DNA from: Durusdinium trenchii
Taxonomy: Eukaryota; Sar; Dinophyceae; Suessiales; Symbiodiniaceae
NCBI GenBank assembly: GCA_963970005.1
Contig: CAXAMN010014169.1
Location: forward strand, 75,942-139,941
Length of the DNA: 64,000 nucleotides
Reading direction: 5' to 3'
How positions within the stretch are numbered: the stretch's first letter is position 1; each line of letters starts with the position of its first letter. Below are positions 25,050-37,700 of this stretch, piece by piece. Made by a program: the position numbers and the translations under genes. Under the pieces are notes generated by a model. That model worked only from the letters and a program-made list of their open reading frames with translations. It was not told the DNA's origin and searched no databases.

Positions 25050-27660
25050 TATTTGTAGAATTTTATGGGCCCCGAAGTTCCTTGATGTGTTTCGCTGAAT
25101 GATTGTGGTGTGTGGACACAGCTGATCGATGTCCTTATCTCCCTTGGCAGAACCACACCCTTTCTATCAAACGGACTCATTCTTCATAGATGTTTGTGTG
25201 TCTTCTGTGTTTTGCTAGGACATTGTGATTGCTGACTCTAGTTTGGGGATTGGCCTTACAGTGTCAGTAGATGTCAGTCGCCCATATGGGAATCATAGAA
25301 ATGGTTTTGTTAAGTTATGTTATGTTTCAATAGCAAGGTTCACATAGACTAGTCCTGGCAGATTCCCCCCGTGAAGACTATCATCCCAAGCACTTTGCTT
25401 CAGGGAAATGGCTCAGAGATGCTCAGGGCTATCAGAGTCGAAGATGTGCAAAGTTTGGTTATCGAAGTTGTCGGAAGGGAACGTCAACCTTTCTCATCCT
25501 GTAAGGATTTTTCAGTGGCGCTCGTGGGCTCTAGCAAGGCCCAGTGCAAGGCCCTAGCAATGGACAGTGGGAGGTGGGTAGGTGCAAGGTGGGTGGAAGT
25601 TGCAGCAGAAAGTCGCTTCGCAATCGCAAGCGCAGTCTTCCAGCGAAACATGTTCACATCTCTAGTGTCAAGCTGTTTTAGATGGATTCCAAGGAGTTCA
25701 ATGTTTGATTTTAGAGTTTTGGCCAGGCGAAAAGGCATGCCATGGAGTCAGAAGAATGATCTTGACATGGGTCGCCATGTCAGGTGGGGACACCTTATTG
25801 TCCTGGAGTTCGTACCTCGATCACAAACAATCGAAATACCATGAAATGTAAGGGCTATGATTAATGATCGATTGTCTCAATTGAAGCCTATTGAAACCAG
25901 GAAAACCATCAACATGTGTCACCACAGGCGAAGATCACGATGACCTCGCGTGCCCGTCGGATGGGGGAAGCAGGGGGGGTCGCATGGGTTGGATTGCAGA
26001 AACAACCTTTCCGCAAGGTTCACACAAAGGGTCCACCGAAAGGCGGCTTCAAGTCAGACACCTGGTCAATTGTGTTGTTCTTTTCCCGAGTCCGACAGCT
26101 GGTCAAATCCCTGATCGAAAGACGACATGCCAAGAACTGCTTCATCAACTCACTCGCAACAGGCGCGAAGTCTTGGCTGACAGGGCTCATCTTCAGCGTG
26201 TATTTTGATAGACCTCCCTGGCGTTCCGACCCCTCCGGAAGAAAGGAAAACCGACCAGTCCGCCCAGCCAGGGCGAGATCTCGGGGGTCTCCATATCAAA
26301 ATACATGGCGCCATGTACAGCCATGTTTACGTACTATACGTGGAACAATTGGCACTCCAGGACCTCTAGATACTGTGCGTCAAATGATAGATAGGGTGTC
26401 AGCTTGATTCAACGTGAGTCCTCGGCAACTCGTCATCACCGGCTCCCGGTCTCACCGGCTCCGACACGAGCCATGCGGAGCAGAGACCGACATGGAGACA
26501 TGGAGACCGCCGGTCGACATGGAGACATGGACCAGACATCAAGTGACATGTAATGGACATGTAATGGACTTAAAAGACCGCCTGTTTTACACACATGTTG
26601 CACTCCCCCACAAGAAATCAACTCTGCTGAGTCCTTTTTGGGCTCCAAGGTGCAGATTGTCGTCTAACGGAATTTTTGTTGGCAAAGAGCGCAAGAGTTC
26701 GAGTCATGTCGCGGCAAAGTGTTGCAACAAGTGAATCTTGAAGATGTGGGATGTGGTTTGCCCTTTCTTGTTTGGGATTGTCTACCCTGTTACCCTCACT
26801 TGAGTGTGGAAGCATGGCAGGTGCAGGAGAAGTGTCTTCTTTAGAACCCTCGGTCGTCGACCATGCTCGCTGCCACCGAATACCCGAATAGCCGATTAGG
26901 CCGTGATTCAAAGAAGGGCGGATGGTTCGTACAGTGTCCATCAAGAGAACCGACAAATCGAGGAGAATTCGTTTATACCATTCAGAAGGTACAAGAGGGA
27001 AACCCGGTGAACCCAGAGTCTTTGTGTGCATGAATGAAAAGCATCGTTGAGAACCCACTGGTCCAGTAGATACCCATCGCATCGAGTGCTGAAGAGGTAC
27101 AGCCCTCCTGTTGACAGAGCAGCGCCCAAGGTCGCTGAAGAGGCCCGTTCCCGAGCTTCCGGGCAAACTGTGGATGTGCCACGTTGTTCCCCTACCCAGT
27201 GAGTGGTTGACATACCAAAAAACATAAACACAAAAAACAAAAAACGCTTTTTTTGAGTTGGTGGTTGGTGGCGTTGGGTTTCTTAGGCATTGCACCGATA
27301 GAAGCTGATGGTACCTACAGAACTCCAACCCTTGGTGCCTACAACGTTGGATCGTCCACACTGTGGATGTCGTGCGCTCACGACTGGGCGGTGGAGTCCT
27401 TGGGCCCGTGAACGCGTGAAGGAGTCGGGTGGTCACCCCATGGCCGTCGGGTTTCTACCCACCAAGAGTGGAAGTTTGGATGAGTTTGGGCCAAGAGTGC
27501 TCGGTTCGGTATACGGTATACGTTTTTTTTTTTTTTTTTTCGATGGTAATACGGTATGCTTGAATAGTGGTTATACTAAGATCAAGAGTTCTCGGAAAGT
27601 CTGCTCCACCCAAACTTCTTTGGGGTATTGTCCCGGGATCAACCCATCAACTCAAAAAAA
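25050..27660. other. No supported gene
   Basis: Includes a 157-residue + frame (25371-25844) overlapped by an 84-residue minus frame whose LAKTLKSNIELLGIHLKQLD segment weakly recalls the region after LINE reverse transcriptases. There is also a 163-residue + frame (25916-26407) and a 272-residue minus frame (26618-27436), all without recognisable domains. A poly-T run lies at 27523-27540. Confidence 0.45.
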
Positions 27661-27667
27661 GAGCGAG

Positions 27668-30600
27668 GCTGAAGTGTCCGAGGATGTGGAAGAAGAGGAG
27701 GAGGAGATTCCAACTGCTGCGGAGTGGGGGTCAGGGAACTGGGGAAGATGCAACAACACATACCGCAGCTGTTTCGGTGTTTCACGGGACCGTCAAGGGT
27801 GTCGCTGTATTCCATGTGTATTCCCCGTTTGGGGAAGTGGGAAGGTGAGCAAGCAGTGCTTCAAGTGCCCCATTCGTGGAGATATTGTGGGTGCGTGTGG
27901 GAAGTTGAATCTAATTATTTGATCAAGGAAAAGGATCTTCACATCCTCTTGGGAATCACACAGTGGGCCCAACATATTCAGTTTTCAGGCCTGTAAGCTA
28001 CCAACCCTGGTGGAAGTCATGGCACCGATCACTGCTCGTGGAAGTCATCCTCGCTGCAGGAGGAAGACTCGGCGTCCGAAGATCGAATATCCAAGCCTTC
28101 GGTGTCACGGAAGAATGCTGCCGTGCACCACGAACGAGAAGAGGAAGAAGAAATCAAGGAGCGGAAGAATTCCTGGTGTCGGACAGGTGGGGGAAGCCTT
28201 TCAGCTTGATGGAATAAAGAAGCCCCAAGGCTCAATTTGACACTAGGTAACTGTAGATGAAGATGACAGTCGCAATAGGATTGTAGTTCATAACAATCCT
28301 TCGTTGTTGCGTTGGATAATGTTGGCCATCTTCAGCAGGTTGTTTCAGATACCGTTGTCTTTGTTCCTCGGATGTTGACGCAAGCGTCCCTGTCACATTT
28401 GTCATTCAGAAGATGGTGCGCCATGTTGCCTGAATGAATGAAATGTCTGCAAGTTCAACAGATCCAAAACACTTTCGGGGCTGTACAACGGAAGTCACAC
28501 AGCATGAAACTTGCATCGTATCACGGGAAGCTTAGATCCATATCTCACACAGGTTTCCTACCCAACATCCCCACCTCTGATCCCCACAAAGACCAACGTC
28601 TCTCGCTTAAATCCAGCTGGCTCCAATGTCGACGTGTTTCTTCGCCAGGAGATCAAGCACGGGATCCGGCAGCAGCTGTTGAGCTGGGCCAAGGATCCGG
28701 GGATGCCCTTGGAGGAGCAGCCACCTGCATTTGTAGACACTGACTCTTCTGTCAGTGGACCTATAACCCTTTTGGGGGGGATCGGTTTCCCCACTCAAAC
28801 TGATCAGGTAGAAATAAAGGGAAACTGACGGGGTTCGGGAGATCAAGCATTTGGCCGACACCAGAGGGTTCTGTGGAATTTAGAGGGTTCAGTTGCGTCC
28901 AACAAAGAGTACATATGGGTTAATTACGGCTACATAGTAATATATAGATGGCAAAATGTTGATCAAGCATAGAACTGTTGGGTAAAGAATTAGGGTGCTC
29001 TCTTCCTTAGAGTTACCTTCATCCAACGGGATGTGAATTCCGTCTTCGGATCGATTTTGTGCGATTCCCATCCCTCCCTGGGGGGCTTCGGCGCACAGGA
29101 GCAGAAACGCATGGTGCGACAACTGTTGGCACAGTGGCATCCCGACAAGCGCCTTCGGCTTCCCAGTTTTTGTTGTTGTTGGTTGTTGTTGGTTGCTGTT
29201 GGTTGTTGTTGTTTGTTGTAGTTTGTAGTTTGTAGTAGTTTGTAGTATTTGTAAAGCTGATCAATTGGGCCATCCCGACACGGCTCAACCCGAAGCCTGG
29301 GAGAAATCGACCACATCATATAGAATCCCTGTCAACAAAGATGGGATACCTTACATCGTCAACCCGCTCTATGACCACGAGGGCAAGAAACTGAACTTGG
29401 ACCCATTGAAGGCCCTGTTTTCAGTTTTCCAAACTTCGTGCGCAATGCCACTTCATACATTGGACAATCACTGATCCCCGCATGGTCCAGGATCATGACG
29501 GATGCTCTTTCAATTTGTTGACAGTGCCTATTGTCTTACCACTCTTATACATGATGCCTGGTATCAAGCCTTTACTTCGGGAAGTGCAACACCAGAAACA
29601 CTTCAACGGCCTGGAGGGTTTTTGCTGGCCACCAATGGAGGGGTGGAGTGGCAGTTCCTGGGGTTGAATTCATTTTTGAATTTGATTCATGTTTGGCTAC
29701 GGAATCTGACTTGCATTTCTGGTTTTGCGATCAGTTGGGTCGAGTGGGGTGCCCTTGTTTATTCTCTCATCCAGTGCCAGGGGTTGCCTCCCAAGGTCAA
29801 GTGCGGTGGGATCGTTCTGCTATTTCTATCTATATTTCTCTTTGTTTGGATCATGATGTTACGGTTGCGTTGAGGGTCAGGGATGTTTCTCGCTTGCTGA
29901 GGTCATTCGACCACCTTTTTGATTTGACCTTGGTTTGTTTCTCTTTCTTGCCGGATCTCGACCGGTCCGCCCTCAGCATCGCGACTCCGCTTCGTGGAGT
30001 TGCCACGTCCACTGCTTTCGGACTTGCCTGAGGAATCGTCACATTGGCCCCACTGCCACGGTGATTTTTCAATTCATCCAGGAAGAGGTCGGCTGGGGAT
30101 GCTGGGGGTCTAAAAGCTGGAATCGACTGGAAAGGACGGGATGGGGTTGGAGAGAGATTGGGTGAGATTCGGCTAGATTCAGTTAGAAGTTAGATGTCCT
30201 CGAAGATTCTAGGCACTTCCAGCCCTCCAGCTCTGTTGTCGCATCTGTCAGGTGGAACGGATTGTTGCACAACTTTCGGCGGAAACGGACCTGGTGGCGA
30301 AGAAGGCGGCAGAGGCTGAAGCTCGGAAGGCCGCTGGTCCCCGCCGATCCGCGACGGGAAGAGGGCGTGAAGATCATGCGGCGATCCGCTTGATGAGTCA
30401 TGGTTTTTTTTTGAGTATAAAGCTTTGGTCACAGGGTATGAGAAGCGGTATGAGAGATTAATTGTTGATTATGGCAACACAACACCAGCAATGACATTGG
30501 GAGGAAGAAAAACAATTTGGATCCTCATGTTCGTGCCCAAACACAGAACACCTAAGGTCGGGTGCAAATTAGTCTCGGTCTCAGGTGTCCTTTCTCGCAT

Positions 30601-31071
30601 GAAACGGGTGAATCGAAGATTTGACTCCTGCGGCATCCTGCGGTTGCCAACTACTTATTACACACACTCCATGTCAACAGATAATGGATTTCATCCGGTT
30701 GATGTTTCTACAAATTCACCGCCAAAAACGGCAAATCTGTTTAATGTACCCACAAACTCATTGGACCCCGATAGCTAGGGTTTTGAGCCTCACAGCTAGG
30801 GTTTTGGATCGAACCAACATGTAGCAGTTGGTTCGGGTCCATGGTCGCATCTGGGTAGTAGTATTTATATATTATATACATACAAGTCATACGAGGATTG
30901 TCTAGGTTAGGAGCCTCCTGCACCTGGCAGCGCTTCCCACGAAGTGTTCTCCACAGGCGCAGCGCTCCGCGGAACGATCGGCCAAGACCGCAGCGCTGGA
31001 GGTGTCGGCGCTGTGCGGTCGTAGGGATTCGCAGGGAGGTCAGCCGCGGTCGCCGCGGTCGCCCAAGAGAG
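27668..31071 (+). CDS. J-like (DnaJ HPD motif) domain protein, multi-exon
   Basis: Exons inferred: 27668-about 27724 (acidic, VSEDVEEEEEEIP), 28060-28186 (EEDSASEDRISKPSV...), 28617-28732 (FLRQEIKHGIRQQLLSWAKD), 29099-29148, 30033-30087, 30252-about 30334 and about 30957-31071. The J-like core is split. The exon ending at 29148 reads MVRQLLAQWHPD plus two bases; joined to 30033 it gives HPDKN and then ATVIFQFIQEE. HPD is the J-domain signature that stimulates Hsp70 ATPase, and this helix-HPDKN-helix form is common in dinoflagellate proteins. Reading phases agree from 28060 through 30252. Donors are GT, GT, GC and GT; acceptors mostly AG|G. The C-terminal part is an Ala/Glu/Lys helix. Start, stop and the last joins are unresolved. 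Probably a co-chaperone-like protein; partner unknown. Confidence 0.6.
29165..29254. repeat. GT-rich microsatellite (TTGTTGTTGG / GTTTGTAGTA)
   Basis: Low-complexity run starting 17 bases after the GC donor of the J-domain exon, inside the intron. Confidence 0.9.
29265..30030 (+). mobile_element. Coding-like debris inside J-gene intron
   Basis: Three + frames in succession (29265-29471, 29502-29873, 29648-30028) have protein-like composition, for example YRIPVNKDGIPYIVNPLYDH and FLLATNGGVEWQFLG, but are broken by stops and frame changes. The block fills most of the 29149-30032 intron. It is tentatively a retroelement remnant; no reverse transcriptase, integrase or protease motif was recognised, so an alternative is a transferred gene fragment. 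Confidence 0.35.
30745..30845 (-). repeat. Dispersed repeat family B, copy 2
   Basis: The reverse complement carries ACCAACTGCTACATGTTGG, then CAAAACCCTAGCTATCGG and GGTCCAATGAG, in the order seen at 21958-22072. Confidence 0.7.
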
Positions 31072-32059
31072 GTGGGTCAGGACCCGAACCTTCGACTATC
31101 CCAGTACCCCAACTGGGTCCCTTTTCAGGTCACTTGACGCTCTCTTGGAGTGGCCGCAAGTGAATCGTTGACCCGTCAGTCACAAACGTGATCGCCACGC
31201 CACTCTTTTTGAGGCAGCAGTTGTGGCCACAAACGTGATCACCAGGGTTCGCTGGAGAACGACAAGGGCGAGTTCAAAAGAAAAGCATTGGGGCCATGTA
31301 CCGGCACCGAACCCAACAGGTCTCCGAAATGGAAGGTTGGGAAAGGCCCTCACTGGTTTCGATCGGTGACCTGGCAGTGAGGTGCTGGTATATGTCGTTG
31401 GTGGCTTTTCACACCATTTTGCCTGGCCGAAAAGCACATCTTCACTCATTCAGGCCTTACGCGTGCGTCCAGGGACACACAACTTCAATGTAAACTCCTT
31501 ATCCTACCAATCATCCTCTGTCGGTCACAGCGGATACGCCGCACATATACTCCATGACGTGTGAGCAGATGCGATCTAGGATTCATCACGAGGTATACAA
31601 AAAATTATGAAACATTAATTTCTGGACCAAAAAAAGGTGGGCATCCTTCCACCACCAGCACCAAGAAAGGCGGGTGTTTCGATGCACAAAATGCTTCATT
31701 CAGGCTCGCAGGGCTTGGCACGGTTTCACCACTGGGGTAACCTTTGCATTCGGCTGGGTATCGTGAGGTTTCCGTGATGTTTCCCATGTCTTTTGAATCA
31801 ATCCACTCGCTCGCTCCTTTTGCCGCAGGAAAAAATAACATCCGCAGCCCGGCCCAGCCCGACAGACTCGGTTTATCCAGTGTGGTGTCGAAGAGCAAAC
31901 TCACACCTTCTGCGAAGTTTTGTCTACCGGGGGGGCTTGACTATGGCAGCCGGCAATCTTGTTCTGCAATTCCTTTACACCACATTACACCACCATTCCC
32001 ATTATTTCCCAAAAATTAAGCGAATCAAAAAAATGCTAAGCTCACCGCAGGCAGCGGGC

Positions 32060-32560
32060 CGTATTCGCCAGGCCGCTCGGCGAGAGAAGCGCGAGAAACG
32101 AGGAGAAGAAGCCGAGGGCCCAGTGAACGAGGTCAGCCAGGCGGGAAGTGGCAGGGAGAGGCAGTGCGGCGGAGGGCCTAAGAGGGATTTGGTTCTATGT
32201 TTGGTTGACTGAAGGATCAGGGGTTGGTGTTTGCAATGGCGGGGGTTGCTTATAGATATACTTTACAGATCTTTATAGTATGCAACTCGGCAGAGAGCAG
32301 TGAGATGCTTTGAGTTTGTTTACCCCAAGCCTTGCATAGCCATACACATCATCAGTCCAAAAAGTCGAAGAAGTTGAGCTTTCGAGGACCGTGTCAGGTG
32401 AGACTTCCCCACCCCCACCAGCTCCCTCCCGCCGAAACCGGAGGCACCCGTGGAGGTCACGGAGGGCACCTCGCAGGAGAGCTCCGCGCGGACCTCGCCG
32501 CGGCCCGCGGTCCGCGGTCCGCGGCGCGTGGTCAAAGCCACCTGGCCGGGTCGAGAAGCC
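32060..32560 (+). CDS. Candidate exons, charged low-complexity protein
   Basis: About 32060-32138 reads AARREKREKRGEEAEGP between an AG acceptor and a GTCAGC donor. About 32417-32517 is GC-rich and reads KPEAPVEVTEGTSQESSAR between CAG and GGTCC. They could be the C-terminal end of the J-domain gene or the basic N-terminus expected of a KLHDC4-like protein, whose first recognised Kelch exon lies 2.3 kb downstream. Borders and linkage are not established. Confidence 0.25.
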
Positions 32561-32569
32561 AGAGGGCAA

Positions 32570-34777
32570 GGCTTGCAGGATCTTGCATGGTCAGAGTCGG
32601 TCAAGAAGCACCAAAAACCCCGACTAAGGCGACTGGCATAGATGCCAAACCACTGAAACCCCAAAGCACCCCGATATAGGGCTTGAGACCTCCACGGTTT
32701 CGACATCAGACACCAAAGATCGATGCGTTTTCCGCGTGTGTTGCTGAGCACTGCTACCGAAAGAAGGACAAGAGAGGCGCCCAGATGTGTGCTTCCATGT
32801 GTTACACTGAAAAGACAGTTGGATGCTGTTACCAGTTGTTACCAGTGCTTTCCAGTGAGACAATGTTCTGTTTATTGCCATTCAACTGATCATTGGATTG
32901 GTTTACACCGCCTCACCTGAAATAGGAAGCATCGAGTGGAGGGTTGCCTCCGCATGTTCAAGACCCGGCCGTTCCACTCTCATGGTTCTTCAACAAACAA
33001 CATTTGCACTCCCTGGAACTAACATGGAAATGGAAAGTGGCCCGTTGAAAGACAATTATCCTCTACAAACAGGTGCTTTTCCACTTGATTCCATGATTGC
33101 TTCACGGAGTGTAAAGGAACCGCCACAGAAAAGCAACCCCAAGTTCGACCAATTCTGGGATGGTCGATTGATTGCTCTGGGTTGGTCAGTGACATGTACT
33201 TGGATGGGCCCTGAGAATGTGTAGCACAATCCCAGAGAATGAAAGAGTCAGGTGCAAGTACTCATGGAAATTCCCCGTCTGATGCACATGATGCTTTGAG
33301 GCAAACCTTGGGTTCAATTGGGATCAGGCAGTGTCTCTTTTCACTCACTTGGTGTCTCACAGTCTTTTGTTCTTCGGCCATGGCCGTTTGAGTCGTGTGA
33401 CGCCAAGAGCTTTCCCATGAGCCGGAGAATTCAAAGACCCGGATACATGATACATCATGATACTAGAGATCTCAAGATGCCTTTATGCATAGAGATGATG
33501 AGCAACCTCCTCCAGTCATCCGAGTCTTATAACTTCTTGATCTAAAAATCGGAGGAGGGGCCGCTGAAAACTTCCGCTCCCCAAAACGTCATGACCTCCC
33601 AAAGAACTCCCAAGCAACATGCTGACAACCTTCGCCTCCCAAGACCTTCGGCCGCAAACATCGCCCGTCCCACGGCAGTGGAACCTCGCCACCCCTGTCA
33701 GGAGTGGTCCTTGGTGATTGGCCACGGCCCGGCGACGACCAGCTTCTTAAGACCCTGGCCGAGGCAGATGACCGGAGGTCGCGTTTGCGGCGGAGATGAC
33801 CGGCCCGGTCCGGTGTGTTTAAAGATGACCCGGTTGGTGAAGCCTGAAACGTGGACCAACTGATCTGGAAAAACATAGAAGATGTGTATCTCATGGAGGA
33901 CACCTCACGAGTCCGTGGTGTAACATGTATTATTTATGTATATATATATATATAGTATTATTCAATCACTGTATATGTATATTCAATGTTAGTCCAGACC
34001 AAGACTTCACAAGACTTCTGGTTTCCGATTGAGGTCGCAGGAGCGGCGCTAGTTGAAACAGGTATGTGTACCCAGAACGGCTTTTCGTCCCCGTTAGCCA
34101 GTGAGAGAACCACAGCCAAGCACCCAAGAGCCACCGGAGTTGGCGGACCAATGTCGGACACCTGGACCTTGCAATGATATCCACATCTCCTAAACCGCAA
34201 CCATCAGTCTGACTGTACCCTGTCCTGACGCCCAATCACAGCCCATTCTGATAGGGTCATGGCATAATAATGATATACTTTTACTCATACAATCCTTCCG
34301 TAAATCCCTATAGATCCTCGTAACTTTGTACCCGCTTGCCAGCACCCAAGAAGCACAAGAGAGTCAAATGTTCTGATTTGCTTGGAAAACCTTGAGGCTG
34401 TACATGCTTCTCGGTGATGGCCGCTTCCAGAGGTCATATGATCGTACGTATGCACTCGTGGACGTGCGCCCGGGCACTTGCCTCCGCGCGTTGGCCGCCC
34501 GCAGGAGCCATTTTTCCATCACCAGCTTCCACCTTCCAGACCGAGGCCAGGTTTAAAGCGGAACTGGTTGCAGTGATTCTTCGGCTGCAAACGGTTGGTT
34601 TCGTTTCTGGCTGGTGGCACTTCTAAACTCGATATAAGATCATTGGGAAATCATTGGACGGATCAAAGAGCCTTGTTTGCGCCGAGGTAGGTGACCATGA
34701 AGAGTCTCAGGTATGCCAAAAAGAGACCTGTTGAACTCATTGGCCACGACTGAATGCTTTCCCTCTCATTTAGACGG
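32570..34777. other. No firmly supported gene
   Basis: Apart from repeat family C, this holds short frames only. A small exon-like piece at about 33735-33805 (DDQLLKTLAEADDRRSRLRR) could be an upstream exon of the Kelch gene. A (TA)n run lies at 33938-33957. Confidence 0.4.
33015..33118 (+). repeat. Dispersed repeat family C, copy 1
   Basis: Contains CTAACATGGAAATGGA, then CTACAAACAGGTGCTTTTCC and ATGATTGCTTC. An inverted copy lies in intron 1 of the HGSNAT-like gene (37318-37412), and a weaker one near 6660-6710. Translations agree (NMEMESGPLKDNYPLQTG versus NMEMDNGRWEDHFPLQTG), suggesting descent from a coding element. Confidence 0.7.
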
Positions 34778-37700
34778 GACGATCACAGGCTGAAGCATCT
34801 CCTATCGCACCTTTGCCGCCACAGCGTGGCCGCACCTGGCGGAGCGTTGCAGGTGAGCAGATCCTGATCTTCGGTGGAGAGGCCTACGACGGACGAGAGC
34901 TGACCTTCTACTCAGCCCCTTGGAGCGAATCTGAAGCGAACGTCTGGGTTTTGGGGAGACCGGAGCAGGGAGAGAGCAGGTTGGCCCATGGGGATGGGAG
35001 AAACACCTGGGGTGGGTGGGTAGTGGCTTCGGTTCCGGTGGTGTAAGTTTGATGTCTGGTTCTTGCGGCAGCATGGACGGTCCATGTGGTCAACATACGG
35101 GATTTGAAGAATATCCCATTTTTTCTTGTTCCCTAGTATGAGCTAGCCAGTCGTTTCAGTGTTTGATCAGCTGACCTTGAGCTATAGCTCAGCTGACCTG
35201 GAGGATTCATCAAAAGGCGATTGGGCTTTGTGTTCATCACCTGACCTTGAGCGAGTGGCGTTGCTTCACCCCACAGTGGCACAGAAGTGCCAGAAAAATC
35301 CAGGTTCAAGAAATGGGATGTGCAGACCTTGAAAGTCAAGTGGCCCAGTTGCTTGACCCTGCTGCAGAGAAGAGCCAGAAATTGGGACAGTAGGTTCGTC
35401 TGATGCCCAAATCACTATTAGTGACAAGTGCATCGCTATTAGTCACAAGGGCATCGCTATCAGGAGGAACTTCTGGTTTCTTCACTCCTTCTTTGGGAAA
35501 CGCCAGAAGGTGAGCCCCACAAACCTCGGGTCGTTGTTTCCAAGGATCTCTATCGCTTGGAGATGGGTCTCTGGGCTGAAAAAGAGCGGTTCCGCGCGAC
35601 GCGCATGTTCCAAAGGGGACCTACGGAGTAGTGAAACCGGCAACTTGGGCGGGACTAGCCAGGGTTTGCTTGAAGAGTATGTTTGAGCGCTTTCAGTCCA
35701 TGGAAGAAGGAAGAAAAGAACACGTTTTTGGATGGGCGATGGATTCAACTAGTTTAAATTTAAGCCATTTTAGATTCAGCTGATGGATTTCAAGCCTCTT
35801 GTTTTGGATGTTGCTGGTGTCCAGGCGCTGTGGAGGTGGATACGCCTTTGCCCTGGGAGTGGCTCGGCAGACGGACAGAAAGCTTGCGGGAGCTTTTTGA
35901 ATAGGCAGGGTGGAATAGCAGCTTCTTCCAAGGATTGAAATACAGCTCCTGGGCAAAGCACGGTTGTATCTTCAGGCATAAACTGGACCTCATGACTCAT
36001 GAGCGGAACTTTTGTCGTTTTGTGGGTCAAAGCTTCATTCAATATGTTCTATTGCTAGATCCGCGACACATCGCCCTAAGTAGGGTTTCTTGTTTGTTCA
36101 TGTTCTGGGGCTGTTGACGTCAGAGCACAAGGAGCTTTGCTTCGTTGATGTAGCTAAAGCCACTAGCAATGATGTGTTCGCATGGGTAGGGTACCCCCCT
36201 TTCAGTTCCTAGTGCACGCATTCCCGGTCAGTGGTTGACCTAGAACGACTTTGTTGAGTGTCCAAAAATGAAGATGCGCGCTTCGCATGCGAAATCGTCG
36301 CGTGGAAGGCAGCGGAATCCTAGGATCAGAGGTCTGGAAGATTCACGACTTCTTCGCACACATACCCATGTATTTTTAGCTTGGTGTTGTTTTGGCGCTG
36401 CCGCTTTTGATGGACATTTCAGAAGAGTGGAATCCCAAATCTTCGTTTCCCATTGAGCCAGAAGCATAGTCGTTCTTGGAAAGCATTGAAAAGGGTTCTC
36501 TACTTGTTCGCAAGGGTGTGAGTGTTTGTTACTTGTACGTGTGGGCGGTTCCTTGAACAGATCGAAAAAGAGGTTAATTATTATATGTGTCACTGTAGTC
36601 CATTGTTCGGTCTCCGTGGCTCAAGGTCTGGCAACCAAAACAAGAGCCCAGACGAATTGGACTTAGGGTTGATTAGCAAATAAGTCAATTAAGCCATATT
36701 GCTACCGCTGGTAGCGGGCTTCAGTGGCAACAGAAACTGTGAGCCTTCAACAGGCCGCCCACCTGCTTGTCGAAAACAAATCTGCGGTGACTGGTTGCTT
36801 CATGCTTGACCTTGCCCACTCTGAATGGACATGTTTTGAATAGGAATGCTTGGGAAGGCTTGTGCTGAAAGAGCCACTCACAAATACAAGCTAGCAACCA
36901 TTGCCGCACTTGGAAGAACCATACTCTAACACCCCAAACCATGAAAATTGGACGGAATAACCCCACCCCAAGAAATCCGTGGCAAACACCAATGATTTCG
37001 AGGCACAGTATGTGGTTTGTAGGCCTGGTATAGAAAAACTATCCCATTTGGGCTTCCTTCACTTGCTTCCAACTCGACTTTTGGGCACCCTCCTTGTCGG
37101 CACCTTGTCGCCGCTCCACGCGTCGACGTGTCGACCGCGTCCCATGGCGCCCGCGCCCGCTTCGGTCTCGCCCGCGCGCGGGAAGCGACGGCTGGTGGGA
37201 TTGGACGTCCTGCGTGGCATCACCATGGCCGTGACGCGGTGGGACGAAGGCGGTTTTCCGCCGGTGGGAGGAGCCCCAGGGTCGGAACCCGAGGGAGAGA
37301 CCCCGAAGCTGTGACCTGTGACGCGTTCCGTCACATGGTTACGTGGAAAAGGACCTGTTTGTAAAGGAAAATGGTCTTCCCAGCGGCCATTGTCCATTTC
37401 CATGTTAGTGAGTCGAAGTGCAATTGGTTTCACACTCAGATGATGTCAGAATTGATGTTGCAAGGAAGCGTGACTGAACTTGAGGTGATGCTCATCGTGG
37501 ACACCTTGGGTGACCTCTATCCCAGCATTGGACATGCACCCTGGGACGGCTTACACTTGGCAGACTTGGTGATGCCGTACTTCTTGCTGATCTCGGGGAA
37601 CATGGAAAGCAAGAAGTTCTTTTGTATAGGACTCTGCAGACTGCCCGGCAGAACGCCCTGACAGAGGAAGTCCTCGTTTTGCGGAGTTCGTACGCAAAAG

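Noticed and set aside
25484-25738. Minus-strand LINE fragment
   Set aside because: A weak resemblance (LKSNIELLGIHLKQLD) to sequence after reverse transcriptases is too short to call without a profile search.
26618-27436. 272-residue minus open frame
   Set aside because: Longest unspliced frame outside the retroelement and right-hand blocks, but it has no domain and unlikely composition (Trp, Cys, Arg and Ser scattered). Equally open short frames lie on the other strand. Treated as chance.
36600-36625. GTGGCTCAAGG as a spliced-leader relic
   Set aside because: Matches only the last bases of the dinoflagellate spliced leader and is not next to a supported gene start.
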